A stretch of DNA of 64,000 nt from Loxodes magnus (lineage: Eukaryota; Ciliophora; Karyorelictea; Loxodida; Loxodidae): positions 1-64,000 of the forward strand of contig CAMPDV010000912.1 in assembly GCA_946699065.1 (NCBI GenBank). The letters are read 5' to 3'. The position numbers and the translations under genes are program-made. The notes beneath the pieces were generated by a model that was not told where the DNA came from, did not search any database, and saw only the letters and a program-made list of their open reading frames with translations. Each line of letters starts with the position of its first letter. The first letter of the stretch is position 1. This document shows positions 47,736-59,477 of the stretch, one piece after another.

Positions 47736-48030
47736 ATAGCGCGTAGTACTTCAATGGCTTTAAATTAAGTTTTTAAAACTTGTAAATTTCTCCATAAGGT
47801 TATCCCAAAGCTATCATTCCCTTGAAAATCATGTCTTCAAATCGAGCTATGGTCGGAGTGACGCCCTAAGAAAACTAATCTTCTGGCAGCTTTAACCTAT
47901 AGTGTTGTCCGATGCCTTAATCTTGTTCTTCTCATCTCCTACTAAAATTCTTGTACTATCCTTCTCATCCAGGTTACTTTCTTATTCCAAAATTTTAACG
48001 ATTTAGTTAGAGGATTGTTATTCCCTATTT
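47736..48030 (-). repeat. SINE-like family 3, copy b
   Basis: Starts (left) with TAGCGCGTAGTACTTCAATG, the reverse complement of the family 1 terminal hairpin. The body is shared with 39363-39680: GCTATCATTCCCTTGAAAAT, CATGTCTTCAAATC, then TTGTTCTTCTCATCTCC and AGAGGATTGTTATTCCC. The tail-to-tail arrangement with copy d forms a local inverted repeat around 47690-47760. Confidence 0.65.
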
Positions 48031-48479
48031 AAAATAAATTTGATAACAAATAATAGCAAAATATTATACTTTTACAAACTTTATTTTTTTAATTTTATAG
48101 CAAATACTATTTAAAATAATAAGTTTAGTATAAGCAAAATCAGATTATCAACAAGAAAAAGTTTAACTAAATAGTAGTATAATTCATATTTCTAATTTCG
48201 TCTTTTTCAAATCTTTGCTAAATAAATATTTTTTACAGCAATTTTAATTAAAAACTCTTGTTTTAAACTAAGCAATAAAAAATAGAAAATAGAATTAATA
48301 ATATAAAATGTTTATGTATTAAGCAATTATTTTGAATTAATTTTTATAAAATAGCTAATGTTTAGAGATTCCAAAAATAAGTTATTCTACACTTTCTAAA
48401 TAGAATTTTTTTAATAATTATAATAGCATAATAGATCAAAGTAACTTCACTTTATTTAATTAGTCACAAATTAGATTTT

Positions 48480-48850
48480 TTAGAAGTCTTTTCTTATCAG
48501 TAATCTTCAATGTCGTATTAATCTGGTTTTCCGAATAATAGATCCTAATAAATTACTTATTTTCTCCATTTACTATTCTTGTAAGTCAATTTCTAATTGT
48601 TATTTCTCGTATCTTCTCATTCCATCCTTAATTTTTTGAGCTTCTAAGCATTTCTAAAATAATATTTTATAATAAAGTTTTCCAACTGACAAGCAATAGA
48701 TTTTGAATAGTATATATGACTTTTTTTCTATTTCTAAAATTTATTTTTTCTTAAATCTGTAACACATATTTACCTTATGTCCATATATTTTGTAGTATCA
48801 ACATTTGACTTTTCTTTTTATTAATAAAAGTTTAAGGAAGAATTCTATTT
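48480..48850 (-). pseudogene. Decayed zinc-knuckle / coiled-coil ORF
   Basis: One minus frame gives KCWYYKIYGHKVNMCYRFKK followed by CLEAQKIKDGMRRYEKQQLE and IDLQEQQMEKISNLLGSI. The knuckle has the Gly-His of a retroviral-type C-x2-C-x4-H-x4-C motif, but the second Cys codon is TAC (Tyr), so a zinc ligand is lost. The order knuckle then coil matches the genes at 21721 and 27850. The N-terminal coil is not found. It lies inside the unit bounded by the inverted repeats, beside two SINE-like elements. Confidence 0.5.
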
Positions 48851-48999
48851 TAAACTTGACTAAGGATAAAATAGTTAAACTATCTTAAAGGTAAGAGTTT
48901 TGCTTGGTTTTAATATTCTAAATTTTGTACTAAATTAAAGACAGAATAAAAAATAAGTTGATAAATTTAAGTAAGTTTATATAATAAAAAATAGTAAGG

Positions 49000-49243
49000 A
49001 AATATTTTTATGCTTAATTAAATAATAATAAATTTAATTTCTATAACTTTTATTTAAAATTATATTCAAAACAAACTAAATTAAATTATATCATTTTTAC
49101 TATTTTATATGTATTTATACAACCTATAATATAATAATCATTCCTATGGTGTAATGCTACCACTTTGGACTCTTAATCCAACAATCCGAGTTCGAGTCTC
49201 GGTGGGATAATTTTAATGTTTAAAGAGTAATTTTTAATTTAAA
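49000..49243 (+). repeat. Inverted repeat, right arm (244 bp, contains a tRNA-like sequence)
   Basis: Reverse complement of 46128-46371 with very few differences. It carries the second tRNA-like sequence at 49140-49210. The distance between outer ends of the two arms is about 3.1 kb. Confidence 0.8.
49140..49210 (+). tRNA. Gln-like tRNA with CUU anticodon (probable pseudogene), copy 2
   Basis: Same sequence as copy 1 at 46161 in opposite orientation, with the same anticodon loop CTCTTAA and the same D-arm change. It differs at the 3' acceptor end (TGGGATA instead of TGGGATC), so the first acceptor pair is also lost here. The shared anticodon change shows it arose before the inverted duplication. 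Confidence 0.7.
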
Positions 49244-51703
49244 TTAAATAATGCTTAAATATTATTTTAAAGTAGCTAAGTAAAGAATAAAAAGCAATAG
49301 AGGTACATTGTATCTTAAATTAAAAAACATGAAGTAAAGCATAAAAATAAAAGAATATAACATATAAGATTTAAGAGGTAAATTAAAAATATTGATTTAT
49401 AATTATTTTAAATTAATACTAATTTATATAGTTAACTTCATTTTAAAAGTTCTTTTTCATCTTAATAATATCTAAATTATTCATTTTTAAATAATAAATC
49501 TAAAACAAAATTATTGCAAATTCGTTTATTTTTAAATATAAATAATTTTAATATTCTAAATGAAATAATTAGTTTTAAAAATTTACAGTCCATTAAAAAT
49601 TTAACTTTTAAATTAAAAAGATAATAATAAATTAATGCTTTAAATGTTTATTAACTACTTAATAAAAATTCTACAAATAAAAATAAATAAAAATGTTCTA
49701 AATTTTATTTTATATAAATAAAGATGACTGCTGGTTAAATTTTAGTTAATTTATATTCTTTAATAATGTTTATCAATAAAAATTAATAAATTATTTAATT
49801 TAATTTTATATTTTATTTCTATTTTTTATAAATAAATAGATTTATTTCTAAAATTATTTATTTATTATATTTCTCTTTTTTAATCAAAATCTTAATATTC
49901 TATTTTTTAACTCAAATCTAATTCATTACATTTTTGCTATTTTTTAAGATTTTTCATTCATATCTTAATCTGCATTATATTATTCTTTAGATTAAGGACT
50001 ATACTTAAATATATTATTCATTATAGTTCTAATGATAAGGCAAAAAAACCATATGAAATAAAAGGTAAGTTTATTTAATGAACATTAAGAATTAAACTTT
50101 AGTTTGTTTTTATTAAAGTTAAACAAATTATTACATAAAATATCATAGAATATTTTCAATTAAAGATCTAATAAAATCATAATTGATTCAAATAAATAGA
50201 AATTAAGATATAATAAATTTCACTACATTTTTAAGAATTTGTTTAAAATACTTTATATTTTATTTTTAAGATATACCTTGTTTTTTCAAATAGCATTTAA
50301 TTAAAAAATTTATTTTATTAAATCTTATTTCATTCTCTTTGTATTATATTTTAATTAATAATCATTATTTTTCTGACTATCCATTCCTTGCTATTTTTTA
50401 ATTTTATAGCTGTCTATTTAAGCATAATTTATGTCTATATTTAGAATATAAATTATATCTTTATTTATAATATATTTTAAAAAGAAAAAGTAGATAAATT
50501 ATTAGATTTTTTACTATTTTATTTTGCTCTTCAATTTTTAATATTTATTTTAACAAAAATGTATTAACATTAATTTTATTAAGACTTTATTATATTTTTT
50601 AGTATCTGCTTTTAATAACCTTTTTTCCAAAATAATTAATTTCTTCTTTTACGCATTTCTTTAAAATTAATTTTATAAATATTAAATCTTAAATTGGTAA
50701 TTTAACTTACAATAAAACTTTTTAAATTATGAACTTTATTATTTTTAATAAATCTAAGTTTTAAAATAAAGAAATTTTACTTATATACTGTGATATTAGG
50801 ACTTTATTATATTTTCTTAATTATTTCTTTCTTTTTAAATTAATCAAAACTAACTTATTTCATTATATTTAAGGCTTTATTTACAATTAAATTAAATTTT
50901 ATTATATTATAAAATTTAGTTTATTTATTGATTAATTAATCTTTCATTGAGAAACAAATATATTCATAATATTGTTAGCTAATACTTATTTTATTTATAT
51001 ATTAAAATTAATAGTAGTTAAAAAGCCAGTTAAAGCATTCATAAAATTTAAATAAAAGATAAAATTTGATATAGTAAATAAAATTAATAGAAATAATAAA
51101 TCTTCTAGCAAATTACTTAGAGATAAATTATATAGAATAGTATGTTGATACATAAAAGACTTTTATAATACTAAAGCAATCTACTTACCTTTTTACTTTT
51201 ATAATTAATAGAAATAATATTTAAAAATAGGTATATTTAGTTTTCTAAAACATGCTTTAATTTTATTAATTAGCTTTTTTTTAGGCATAATTAACTATTA
51301 ATTTAAAATATTAATTACCTTCAAAAACTACTAATATTTAAGTTAAATGACTAAGAAGTTTTTAATAATTAAAAAATAAAAATGATAAGGAAATGATTAT
51401 AAATAGTTAATCTTCTTAATAATAATAAGATAAGAATCTATTTTAAAATATTTATTAAAATTAAATTAATTTTAGTTATAATTAGTTTATTAATACATCT
51501 AATATATTACTTTTATGGTTATCAAATTTAGAGTTATATTTAAGTATTTTAATTCTTAAAAATATATAAAACTCTCAAATTCATATTTTTAATTAAAATA
51601 TCAAATTAAAAAAATTTATTTTTTATAATTTATTTTAATTAAAAAAGGAATAAAGTTATATGAAAAGGAAGCAATATTAAATTAAAATGTATTAATCAAA
51701 TAT
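49244..51703. other. AT-rich, no gene seen
   Basis: About 2.4 kb of A/T sequence with no gene or repeat recognised between the inverted-repeat unit and kinase-kelch C. Confidence 0.4.
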
Positions 51704-51763
51704 AAATTAAGTTAGTTTATTATTAATTATTATTACTTTAAATTATTTATTTTATAAATATAA
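51704..51763 (+). promoter_or_regulatory. Conserved upstream region of kinase-kelch A and C
   Basis: The 60 bp before the ATG (AAATTAAGTTAGTT...TTTTATAAATATAA) are nearly identical to 28572-28631 upstream of paralog A, with one substitution noted. Either this is the promoter/5' leader carried along in duplication, or duplication is so recent that no divergence has built up. No known motif is identified beyond the A/T content. Confidence 0.4.
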
Positions 51764-53791
51764 ATGGAATCTAAGAAAAAAGATTTAACAGTAGATGATA
51801 TTTTAGAATTATTAAACAAAAACGGAGCTTCAAAGGATATCAGATCACCAATTAGAATATGAGATTATGATTAACTAATTCCAAGTAATAAATTTCTAAA
51901 TCAACTTTAAAAAATTGGTTAGGGAGCTTTCGGAGCAGTCTATGTTATATAAATAGATAATCTTGATTATGCACTCAAAATAATGACACAAAATAAAGGA
52001 TAAACTTAGCAAGATCTTATTAATAATTTCTATAATGAATGTAAATAACTTTTATCAGTCAATCACCATAGAATTTTAAGAATTATAGGAATTGCTATTG
52101 ATACTAGAGTAGAAAGTGACTATCGCTTTTGTCACTATACTAATTACTAATAAAAAGGAAATTTGTATAACTTAATTAAAAATTAATAATTATTTCCAGA
52201 TGTCTAAAATAATAAAAAGAGACTTGAAAAAAAAATAAAGTTACTTGGCTAAATTGCTGAAGGAATACAAGCCATTCACAATGTAAACCTCATTCATAGA
52301 GATATAAAATCTTTAAATATTTTGCTAGATGAAAATGATGCTCCTAAGATAGCTGATTTAGGCTTAGCAAGTGATGATGTGATATCTACAACTTCAAAAA
52401 TGAGAGGAACTATATAGTGAATGGCTCCAGAAGTATTTTTGAGAAAAATATATCCTTAAAGTGATATTTGGTCTCTTGCGTGTGTTGCAACGGAAATATT
52501 TAATGAAAAAGCTCCACTCTATAATATACCTAAAAATTAAATTTAGAACTATGTTGTGGAATAAAAAAAAATTCCAGAAATAGGAAATTTAATAAAATAA
52601 AATAAGCAACTAGATTAACTTTTGGAAAAATGTTTTAACTTTGACCCGAAATGGAGACCAAGCATCTAATAGTTTAGGACAACAATTGAATAAATAAAAT
52701 AAAGTAATGAAATTCATTCTTAAGATATAAGTTATATAAATTTAGAATTCGATAATCAAGAGAGTTCTCACATACCCTAACTTAGTTCTGAATAAAGCGA
52801 AAATATAACTAAAGAGTAAAAATAGCAAAAAAATTCATAAGCTATGATTAATTTTGCATTTTCTAATTGTACATTTTTAAAGGATGCAAATACAGTAATT
52901 TCTATGACTGGAGTTAACTTTAAAGAAGAGAAATTATTAAATAGTAATATTTTGATGGATGAAGAAACTTCAGTTTATTACACTGAAAACTTCATTTACA
53001 TTGCAGGGGGAAGATTTGATGGAAATTGCTCATAAAACTTTCAAATTATTAGTAAAAATAACTTATAAGTTATTAAGACTAAATAGATGCTTTATCCTAG
53101 AAGTAATCCTGGAATAATTCTTAGAGATATAGAAAAAAATGAATTAATTTACATTTTTTCAGGAAATAATCCATCTTAATAAGACAAGCCATGTGAATAT
53201 TATAATGTAGAAGAAGATAAATTTGTAGAATTTGATTAAATTATATTCAACGATAAAAATTTTGGAAGCATTTTAATAGATTAAAATATTATAGTATTAG
53301 GAGGAATAGACAATGAAGAATAAGAATAAGTTTTAGGTTAAAGATATGATTTAGACTTGGAAGTTTGAGATATAATTCCTGAATATATTCCAACTGGTTC
53401 TCCTATAAGCTTAGCAAGAGATGAGAATAGAATGATTTATATGTTTGGAGAACAAATAGAAGGAGTCTATAAATTCATATGGACAGAAGAAGAGATAGCA
53501 CAATATGAAAAGGTAAGCGATTAGAAATATCCTGGAGAACCTTGCAATTAGAATCCAATATTAGAGGAATAGAAATTATATATATTTGACGGAAAAAAGG
53601 TTTTTTGCTATGACATTTAAGAAAAGAATTGACAAACCTTATATGAAATTTAAACATATTTTACATATGAATAAATTTAGGAAGAGATAGAGAAAATGAG
53701 AAATTAAATTAAATGGTAGGAGATTGAAGAGTAGAAGGCTCTATAACTTTTATAACTTTTACATAAAATAAAATTTATAATTATTTACTAG
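51764..53791 (+). CDS. Kinase-kelch fusion protein, paralog C
   Basis: ATG 51764. Kinase motifs: IGQGAFGAVYVI, YALKIM, IHRDIKSLNILL, IADLGLAS, RGTIQWMAPEVF (Gln as TAG, Trp as TGA), SDIWSLACVATEIF with Trp as TGG, and FDPKWRPSNQQF. The kinase half is nearly identical to paralog A. The linker contains SSEQSENITKEQK, also in A. The kelch half (IYIAGGRFDG, YIFSGNN, IVLGGID, YMFGEQIEG, YIFDGKK) is more diverged from A and B than those are from each other. The C-terminal Gln/Glu helix ends near TAA 53753-53755 or TAG 53789-53791; which one terminates cannot be decided. The same TKL-kinase plus propeller architecture implies an active kinase with a binding platform. Confidence 0.85.
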
Positions 53792-55684
53792 AACCAAAAT
53801 AAATTTCACTAAATTAAATAAAGAAAATTAATATTTTATTTTAATGTAAAAATTGTTAAAGTTAAAAAAATTTAATCTATAATTGAAATTATCTACATTC
53901 AATTTTATTCTCTTATATTATTTTAATGGAATTTTTTATTTTTAGTGTTTATTATTAATTAATGTATGAAAAAAAATTATATTATATATTTAAATATAAC
54001 TTAAGATAAATTTATAATTAGCAACTATTTTGATCTATCAAGATATACAATAGATTATAATATCTGCTTATCATATAGATAATTTTATTCATTGCTAATT
54101 CATTTTATTAAATAAGTGCGAATTATGACAAACATTTTTAATTAAATTTAAAATTAAAATATTAATTTTTTAATTTAAGAGTAGATAAAATAATTAAACT
54201 ATCTAATTTTAGGTTTTTAAAATTAATTAAAATAATTATATTTTTACCTTTTTTTAATTATTTTTATGTTAATCAAATTTCAAAATTAAAATAAAATTTT
54301 AAATAGCTTCATTATTTTTAATTTAATAATTTTCCATTAAAGAAAATTTAATATTTTCAGAAAGGATTTTATTTATAAGCTAATTTACTAAAAAATATAT
54401 GAAATTATTATAATTCTATATTTTTATAAATAAAGTTTACTTTTTTCCTACTATTTTTTAAGCTTTACAGTTACCAAGAAAGTTACCTATAAAATATAAT
54501 TATTAAAGTATTTTACAGGATCCAATATTTCTGACTATTTCATTAATTAAATTAAATTAAAGAATTTCCTACAAATATGAAATAAAATAGTGAGATATGA
54601 TTATTAATTTAATTATAATTTAAAATTTAAAAATATTATATAATAAGTAATAATAGCTTTTAATTATTTGATTAATAGGGTTTTGTTTAATTTTAGAATT
54701 AATATTTTAAATAATTTATCTTTAAGCATGTTCTAAATTATTTATTCTTAAAATATAGATAGAATTAAATATTTAGAATATCTCAGAAATAAAATAAAAT
54801 TTAAGTTAAATTGTATAGATTAGTTAAATTAAAGATAGCAATCAAAAGAGTTGCTACTCTATTTTTTATAAAGGTAACGATATGTTCACAATTTTTAAAC
54901 TTTTTTCAGAACTTTTTATCTCATCATTTTTCAATTAATTTTGTTTTCTTTTAAACTTTTTATATTTTTAGCAATTCAAGTCTTCTTGACAAAAGCATCA
55001 TGTGTAATATTTTTATATATTAGCAATAAATAATTGAAAGGAACTTATTTAATCTTAATCATTAAGTAAAAGAAGCCTTAATTCATAGTTATTAATTTTC
55101 ACAACAATTATTCCTTTAAATTTAACCAAACCATACATTTTAGAATCTTCTAAAATTTAATAATTAATTAAATAAATATCTCGCTTATGAAGGTTGTTTA
55201 AAGGTTTGTATTTAAATATTTAATTTATATAATATTTAAAAAATTAAAAATTTGAAAAATTAAGATTGATAGATATATAACTAAATTTGTAAAAGAAAAT
55301 TACTAAGATAGATAATCATTAGCATAAATTTAAGATTATATCATTGTATATAATTTAAAAGTTTTAAGAACATTTACTATTTTTTAAAAGAGATATAACT
55401 GATTTTATTTCATTAAGCATAAACCAAATCTATTTATAATAAGTTATTTATTGAAATTATGAATGATTTAAACTAATTTATAGATTGAATAGTGATAGAG
55501 TAATTTAAGAATAATGATGTATATAATATCTCCTTCTTTGATTAACATTTTACTTAAAATTCTTTTAATATTTTTTCTTTAAGACTTAATATATCTCAAC
55601 TGCATTTTAGCGTATATTTAGCTATTTTAAATTAATATTTAAATATTATTATTTAAATTAAAAATTACTCTTAAAATATAAAAA
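53792..55684. other. AT-rich, no gene seen
   Basis: A/T-rich intergenic DNA. The last 40 bp before 55685 match the outer flank of the arm at 46128, as part of the duplicated tRNA-Gln locus. Confidence 0.4.
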
Positions 55685-55755
55685 TGATCCCACCGAGATT
55701 CGAACTCGGATTGTTGGATTCAGAGTCCAAAGTGCTACCATTACACCATGGGACC
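55685..55755 (-). tRNA. tRNA-Gln (CUG)
   Basis: 71 nt, all arms paired: acceptor GGTCCCA/TGGGATC, D-arm GTG/CAC with GG in the loop, anticodon stem TTGGA/TCCAA with loop CTCTGAA (anticodon CUG), T-arm CCGAG/CTCGG with TTCGAAT. It reads the standard CAG codon, not UAA or UAG. It is identical to the copy at 60014. Confidence 0.92.
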
Positions 55756-56202
55756 AGTTATTATTATTATTATACCTTCTTTAAATACATATATAATAGT
55801 AAAACTTATATAGATTAATTTTTTCGTTGGAATAGTTTAAATAAAATTTATAAAATAGTTTATTAAAATGTATATAAGAATAAAGTAATTTATCTTTAGA
55901 AATTATAAATCACGCTTTATTTTGAAATTCTTGCTTATTTTTATAAAATTTTGAAATGGGATATTTTCTAAAAGTATTAAATCAAAATGTTATGATGTTT
56001 AACAAGGAAAAAAACTTAGTTTTTTAAATATCCGTTTTATATTTTTATATACTTGAAATTTAGTTTTACTAGTATAAAATAGTTTATCTATAGATAAATA
56101 AATAATGCTTTTATTATAAATTTTTTAATTAAAATAATATTTTATTAGTTATTTACTTAGGATTGTTATATAAATAATAAATAAATAAATAAATTTTATT
56201 AT
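55756..56202. other. tRNA flank, then AT-rich spacer
   Basis: The first 60 bp (TAAATACATATATAATAGTA) match the flank of the inverted-repeat arm at 46250 and, more weakly, the upstream side of the tRNA at 60014. The rest is plain A/T. Confidence 0.4.
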
Positions 56203-56690
56203 AGAGCGCGTAGTACCCTCATTGGTGCGCAACTCTTAAAAAAAAATGTTTCATACTGATAAGAATGTTTGTTACTGATAAAATTATCAGATACTGATAA
56301 ACCTTGTTCAATACTGGTATAATTATTCAGTACTGATAAAAATGTTCAATACTGATATAATTTTAGAATACTCGTAATCTTTAATACTTGCTGGAGGTCC
56401 AAGGACATGGCAGGATTGTGTCTCATTGCATCACCAAAGCAGAGGACGACATGTGTCAATTGAGGGGACTTAAATTCCCCACCTCTAATGAAGCTCGCAA
56501 TATTATTTCTTTTTAGTTCCAGTATTAAAAATAAACGAAACTAAGCCAAGCCAACGTCGAAGGTCTAAGAATCTTATGTCTCGAGGTCAAACCAAAGCAG
56601 AGGAAGACATAAAGCCGATTATGGGTACTTAACTTCCCCAACCTCTGATGAAGACGACCTTGTTGTTCACCTTCGAACAACTATGGCGGT
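56203..56690 (-). repeat. SINE-like family 3, copy c with internal tandem repeats
   Basis: Starts with the shared hairpin AGAGCGCGTAGTACCCTCAT / TGGTGCGCAACTC. Next, 56250-56395 is a run of about seven ACTGATAA-type units spaced roughly 18-22 bp. Then a module CCAAAGCAGAGGACGACATG ... CCCCACCTCTAATGAAG occurs at about 56438-56495 and again as CCAAAGCAGAGGAAGACAT ... CCCCAACCTCTGATGAAG at about 56593-56650. The same module is seen once at 35805-35885. Confidence 0.6.
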
Positions 56691-58610
56691 TTTAAAAAAT
56701 ATAATAATTTAATTTAAAAAATGATAAAACTGAAAAATATGGCTTATATTTTAAGTTCAAATTAAAATAGTTTTAAGTATATTAATGCATAATTTTAGTT
56801 TATACTTAGAAATTTTTTATTTAAATTAATTTTTATTATTCTAATTATAGCTGTAGTGCTTAAATAAGGTTTATGGAATCATTTAATTGCAAATTTTTAA
56901 TTTATTAAGATACTGCTAAAGTTTATTACTAATTATTTTTTGATTTTAAATATTGTATAAGTAAATTTTTCATTTTTTTATATTAAAAACTAATTATATT
57001 TTAATCTAATACAAATTAAAGATTAGTTTAATTTTTTTCTATAGATATATTTGCAAATTATCAAATTTACCTTTATTTTTATATTAATTAATTTTTATTT
57101 AAATTTTAGATAAAGTTTTTTTCACCTTTACTTTTAATAAATTCAATATTTTTAATTTTTTCGAATTTAACTATTTTATTCTTCTATTTTTATAATTAAA
57201 TTAAAACTTTTTTTATTTTTATTATGTTCATTTTTAAAAAGATTTTTCTATTTTTCATAATTTATTTTTATTTTTAAACTTAATTAATAATTTAAATAGA
57301 GATTTAATCTTTTTAATTTAGTAAATTTAAATATTTTACTAAATTACTTTTTATCTATAAAGAGAAATATATTTTAATTTATAATATAAAAACACTGAGT
57401 AATTTTAATTTCCTATTTTTTAATTAAATGGAAGTATTTATAATTGCTTTTTGCTTTTGTTTAGTTATAAATTATTATAGTTATATTTTTAAAGTTATAT
57501 TGCTTTAAATATATAAAAGATAATAAAATATAGTATTTCTATCTATTTATATGAGTATTCTAGTTAAGCAAGTATTTTATTATTTTAGACTTTATCTTAT
57601 GTTGATTTAAAAGAGAATAATTTGAGTTAATTTAAATAGATTTACCTATAAATGAAGATTATAAATATGATAATAGATATATTTTAAATGTAAGGATAAC
57701 TAAGATTGAATCTTGAAAGTTATTAATATTTATATGATTTAATTTGATTGTATGAATATATATAAGGTATATATTGATAAATAATTAATTTTCTTATTTA
57801 TTAAAAATGTATATTATAGTTTTTATAAATGATACAAGCTGTAAATATGACAGTGTTATTATTAAGCAAATTAATAAATTTAGTAATTAAAATATATAAT
57901 AATTATAATATTATTATTTAATTAAAATTTATAATATAAAATTAAATTTTTATTATATCTAGCTTTAATTATACTTTTATATATTATTTATTATCTTTAT
58001 TTATGCTTTATCTTCATTTTATTTAAACTAAAGTTATTATCATTTTCATTTAAACTACTTATATCATATTTTTTACTAACAAGTTGCTTAATCTATAACT
58101 GTATTAAATATAAAAATAGCCTTTATTTTCTAATTTTATAGTCTATTAATTCTATAAATTTAGATGTATATTATTTTATTCTTTTAAGTTATAAACTTAT
58201 CTTAATGTAATTTTGCATAACTTTCCAATATTAATTCTTATTCATATTTACTAATTAAACTCATCAACTTTTATTTAAATTTACTATGTCCTCAGTACTT
58301 AAATATTCTATATTTATTATATCATAAATTAAAATATACTATGCTAAATTAATAAGATGCTTATAGTTATGCTAGTTGGTTTAATATTTAAATATTATAT
58401 AAATAAAACCTATTAAAATATTAACTTATTAGCTAATTATATATACTACTTATCATTATTTATCTTTATAGTTATTTTTATGCTTCCTTAGATATAAGTA
58501 ATTAAACTAATCATGTTTATTATAACTAAATATAGTACTATTAATTTATATTTAGATCATTATTTAGATATTTATGTATTATATAAATAATAGAATTATT
58601 ATGAAAAAAA
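56691..58610. other. AT-rich, no gene seen
   Basis: About 1.9 kb of A/T-rich DNA with no frame or repeat recognised. Confidence 0.4.
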
Positions 58611-59477
58611 ATGCCTTCTAAGAAATAACAGAACTTTGAACAAAACAGTTAAACAGGAAAATCATCTAAAAAATAAAAAAGCCAAATAATTACAATGAGT
58701 GAAAGTGAGAAATATGATTGATATGACGAACATTAACCACTTGGAAATCCAGAATTAAAAAAACTTCCGATACAAACTAAAATAGAAATATTATCTAAGT
58801 CATTAAAAGAGTTTATGTTTAAAAATAGATACCTCACTGATAAAGTAGAAAAATTAGAAAAACTAATAACGTCTTTACTTGAGAAACAATATTAATCATC
58901 ATAAGAAATAGAAAACAAACTGGAACAAAGAATTCTTTAAATTTAATAATAAATTCAGGTTATACCATTTTCGTTTTAACAGAATTAATCAGATCCTATG
59001 GAAATAGAAAATGAAGCTTCAAATTAAATAAACAGTAAACGTTTATTTAAAATAAGTAGTAAATTTAAATTAAATAAGTGTTACAGGAATAATAGTTTAA
59101 AAGAAGAATAAAATGTTACGTGGGCAATAAATAACACCAATGAAAATACTGCTACTAACTAAGCGAAATTTAAAGAAAGAATAAATAAGATATTTTTAGA
59201 AAACTATTTAGGATATATCCAACATAAAGCGGAAAAATTTATAGAAAAAAATTCTTTAATTCAAATCTTAATCCTTGGAGAAATAATTAGGACTACATGC
59301 AAGATGAAAACTATTCAGAATATTAAAGGATGGTGCGCTAATGAAGTGCTACGCCGCCTAACTAAGCCTAATAGGAATTCAAGACAAACTAATAGAGACA
59401 AGCTGATAGAATAGGTCAGATGGCTGACTACTAAGGCTTTAACAAAGCTTTTTAACTTTAACTTTTTTATAGATTAA
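58611..59477 (+). CDS. Coiled-coil hypothetical protein
   Basis: ATG 58611; one frame to TAA 59475-59477 (288 codons). An in-frame TGA at 59604-59606 is the other possible end. A basic Gln/Ser-rich N-terminus leads to SESEKYDWYDEHQPLG (Trp as TGA), then a coil FMFKNRYLTDKVEKLEKL and EIENKLEQRILQ. DPMEIENEASNQ follows, like the PMEIESE motif of the gene at 27850. The C-terminal half is basic and helical (AKFKERINKIFLENYLGYIQ, then KGWCANEVLRRLTKPN, then KLIEQVRWLTTKALTK). No zinc knuckle. The codons for GWCANEVLRR (59328-59357) closely match the terminal hairpin of the SINE-like repeats. The composition is less AT-biased than the flanks, as expected for coding DNA. Confidence 0.65.
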
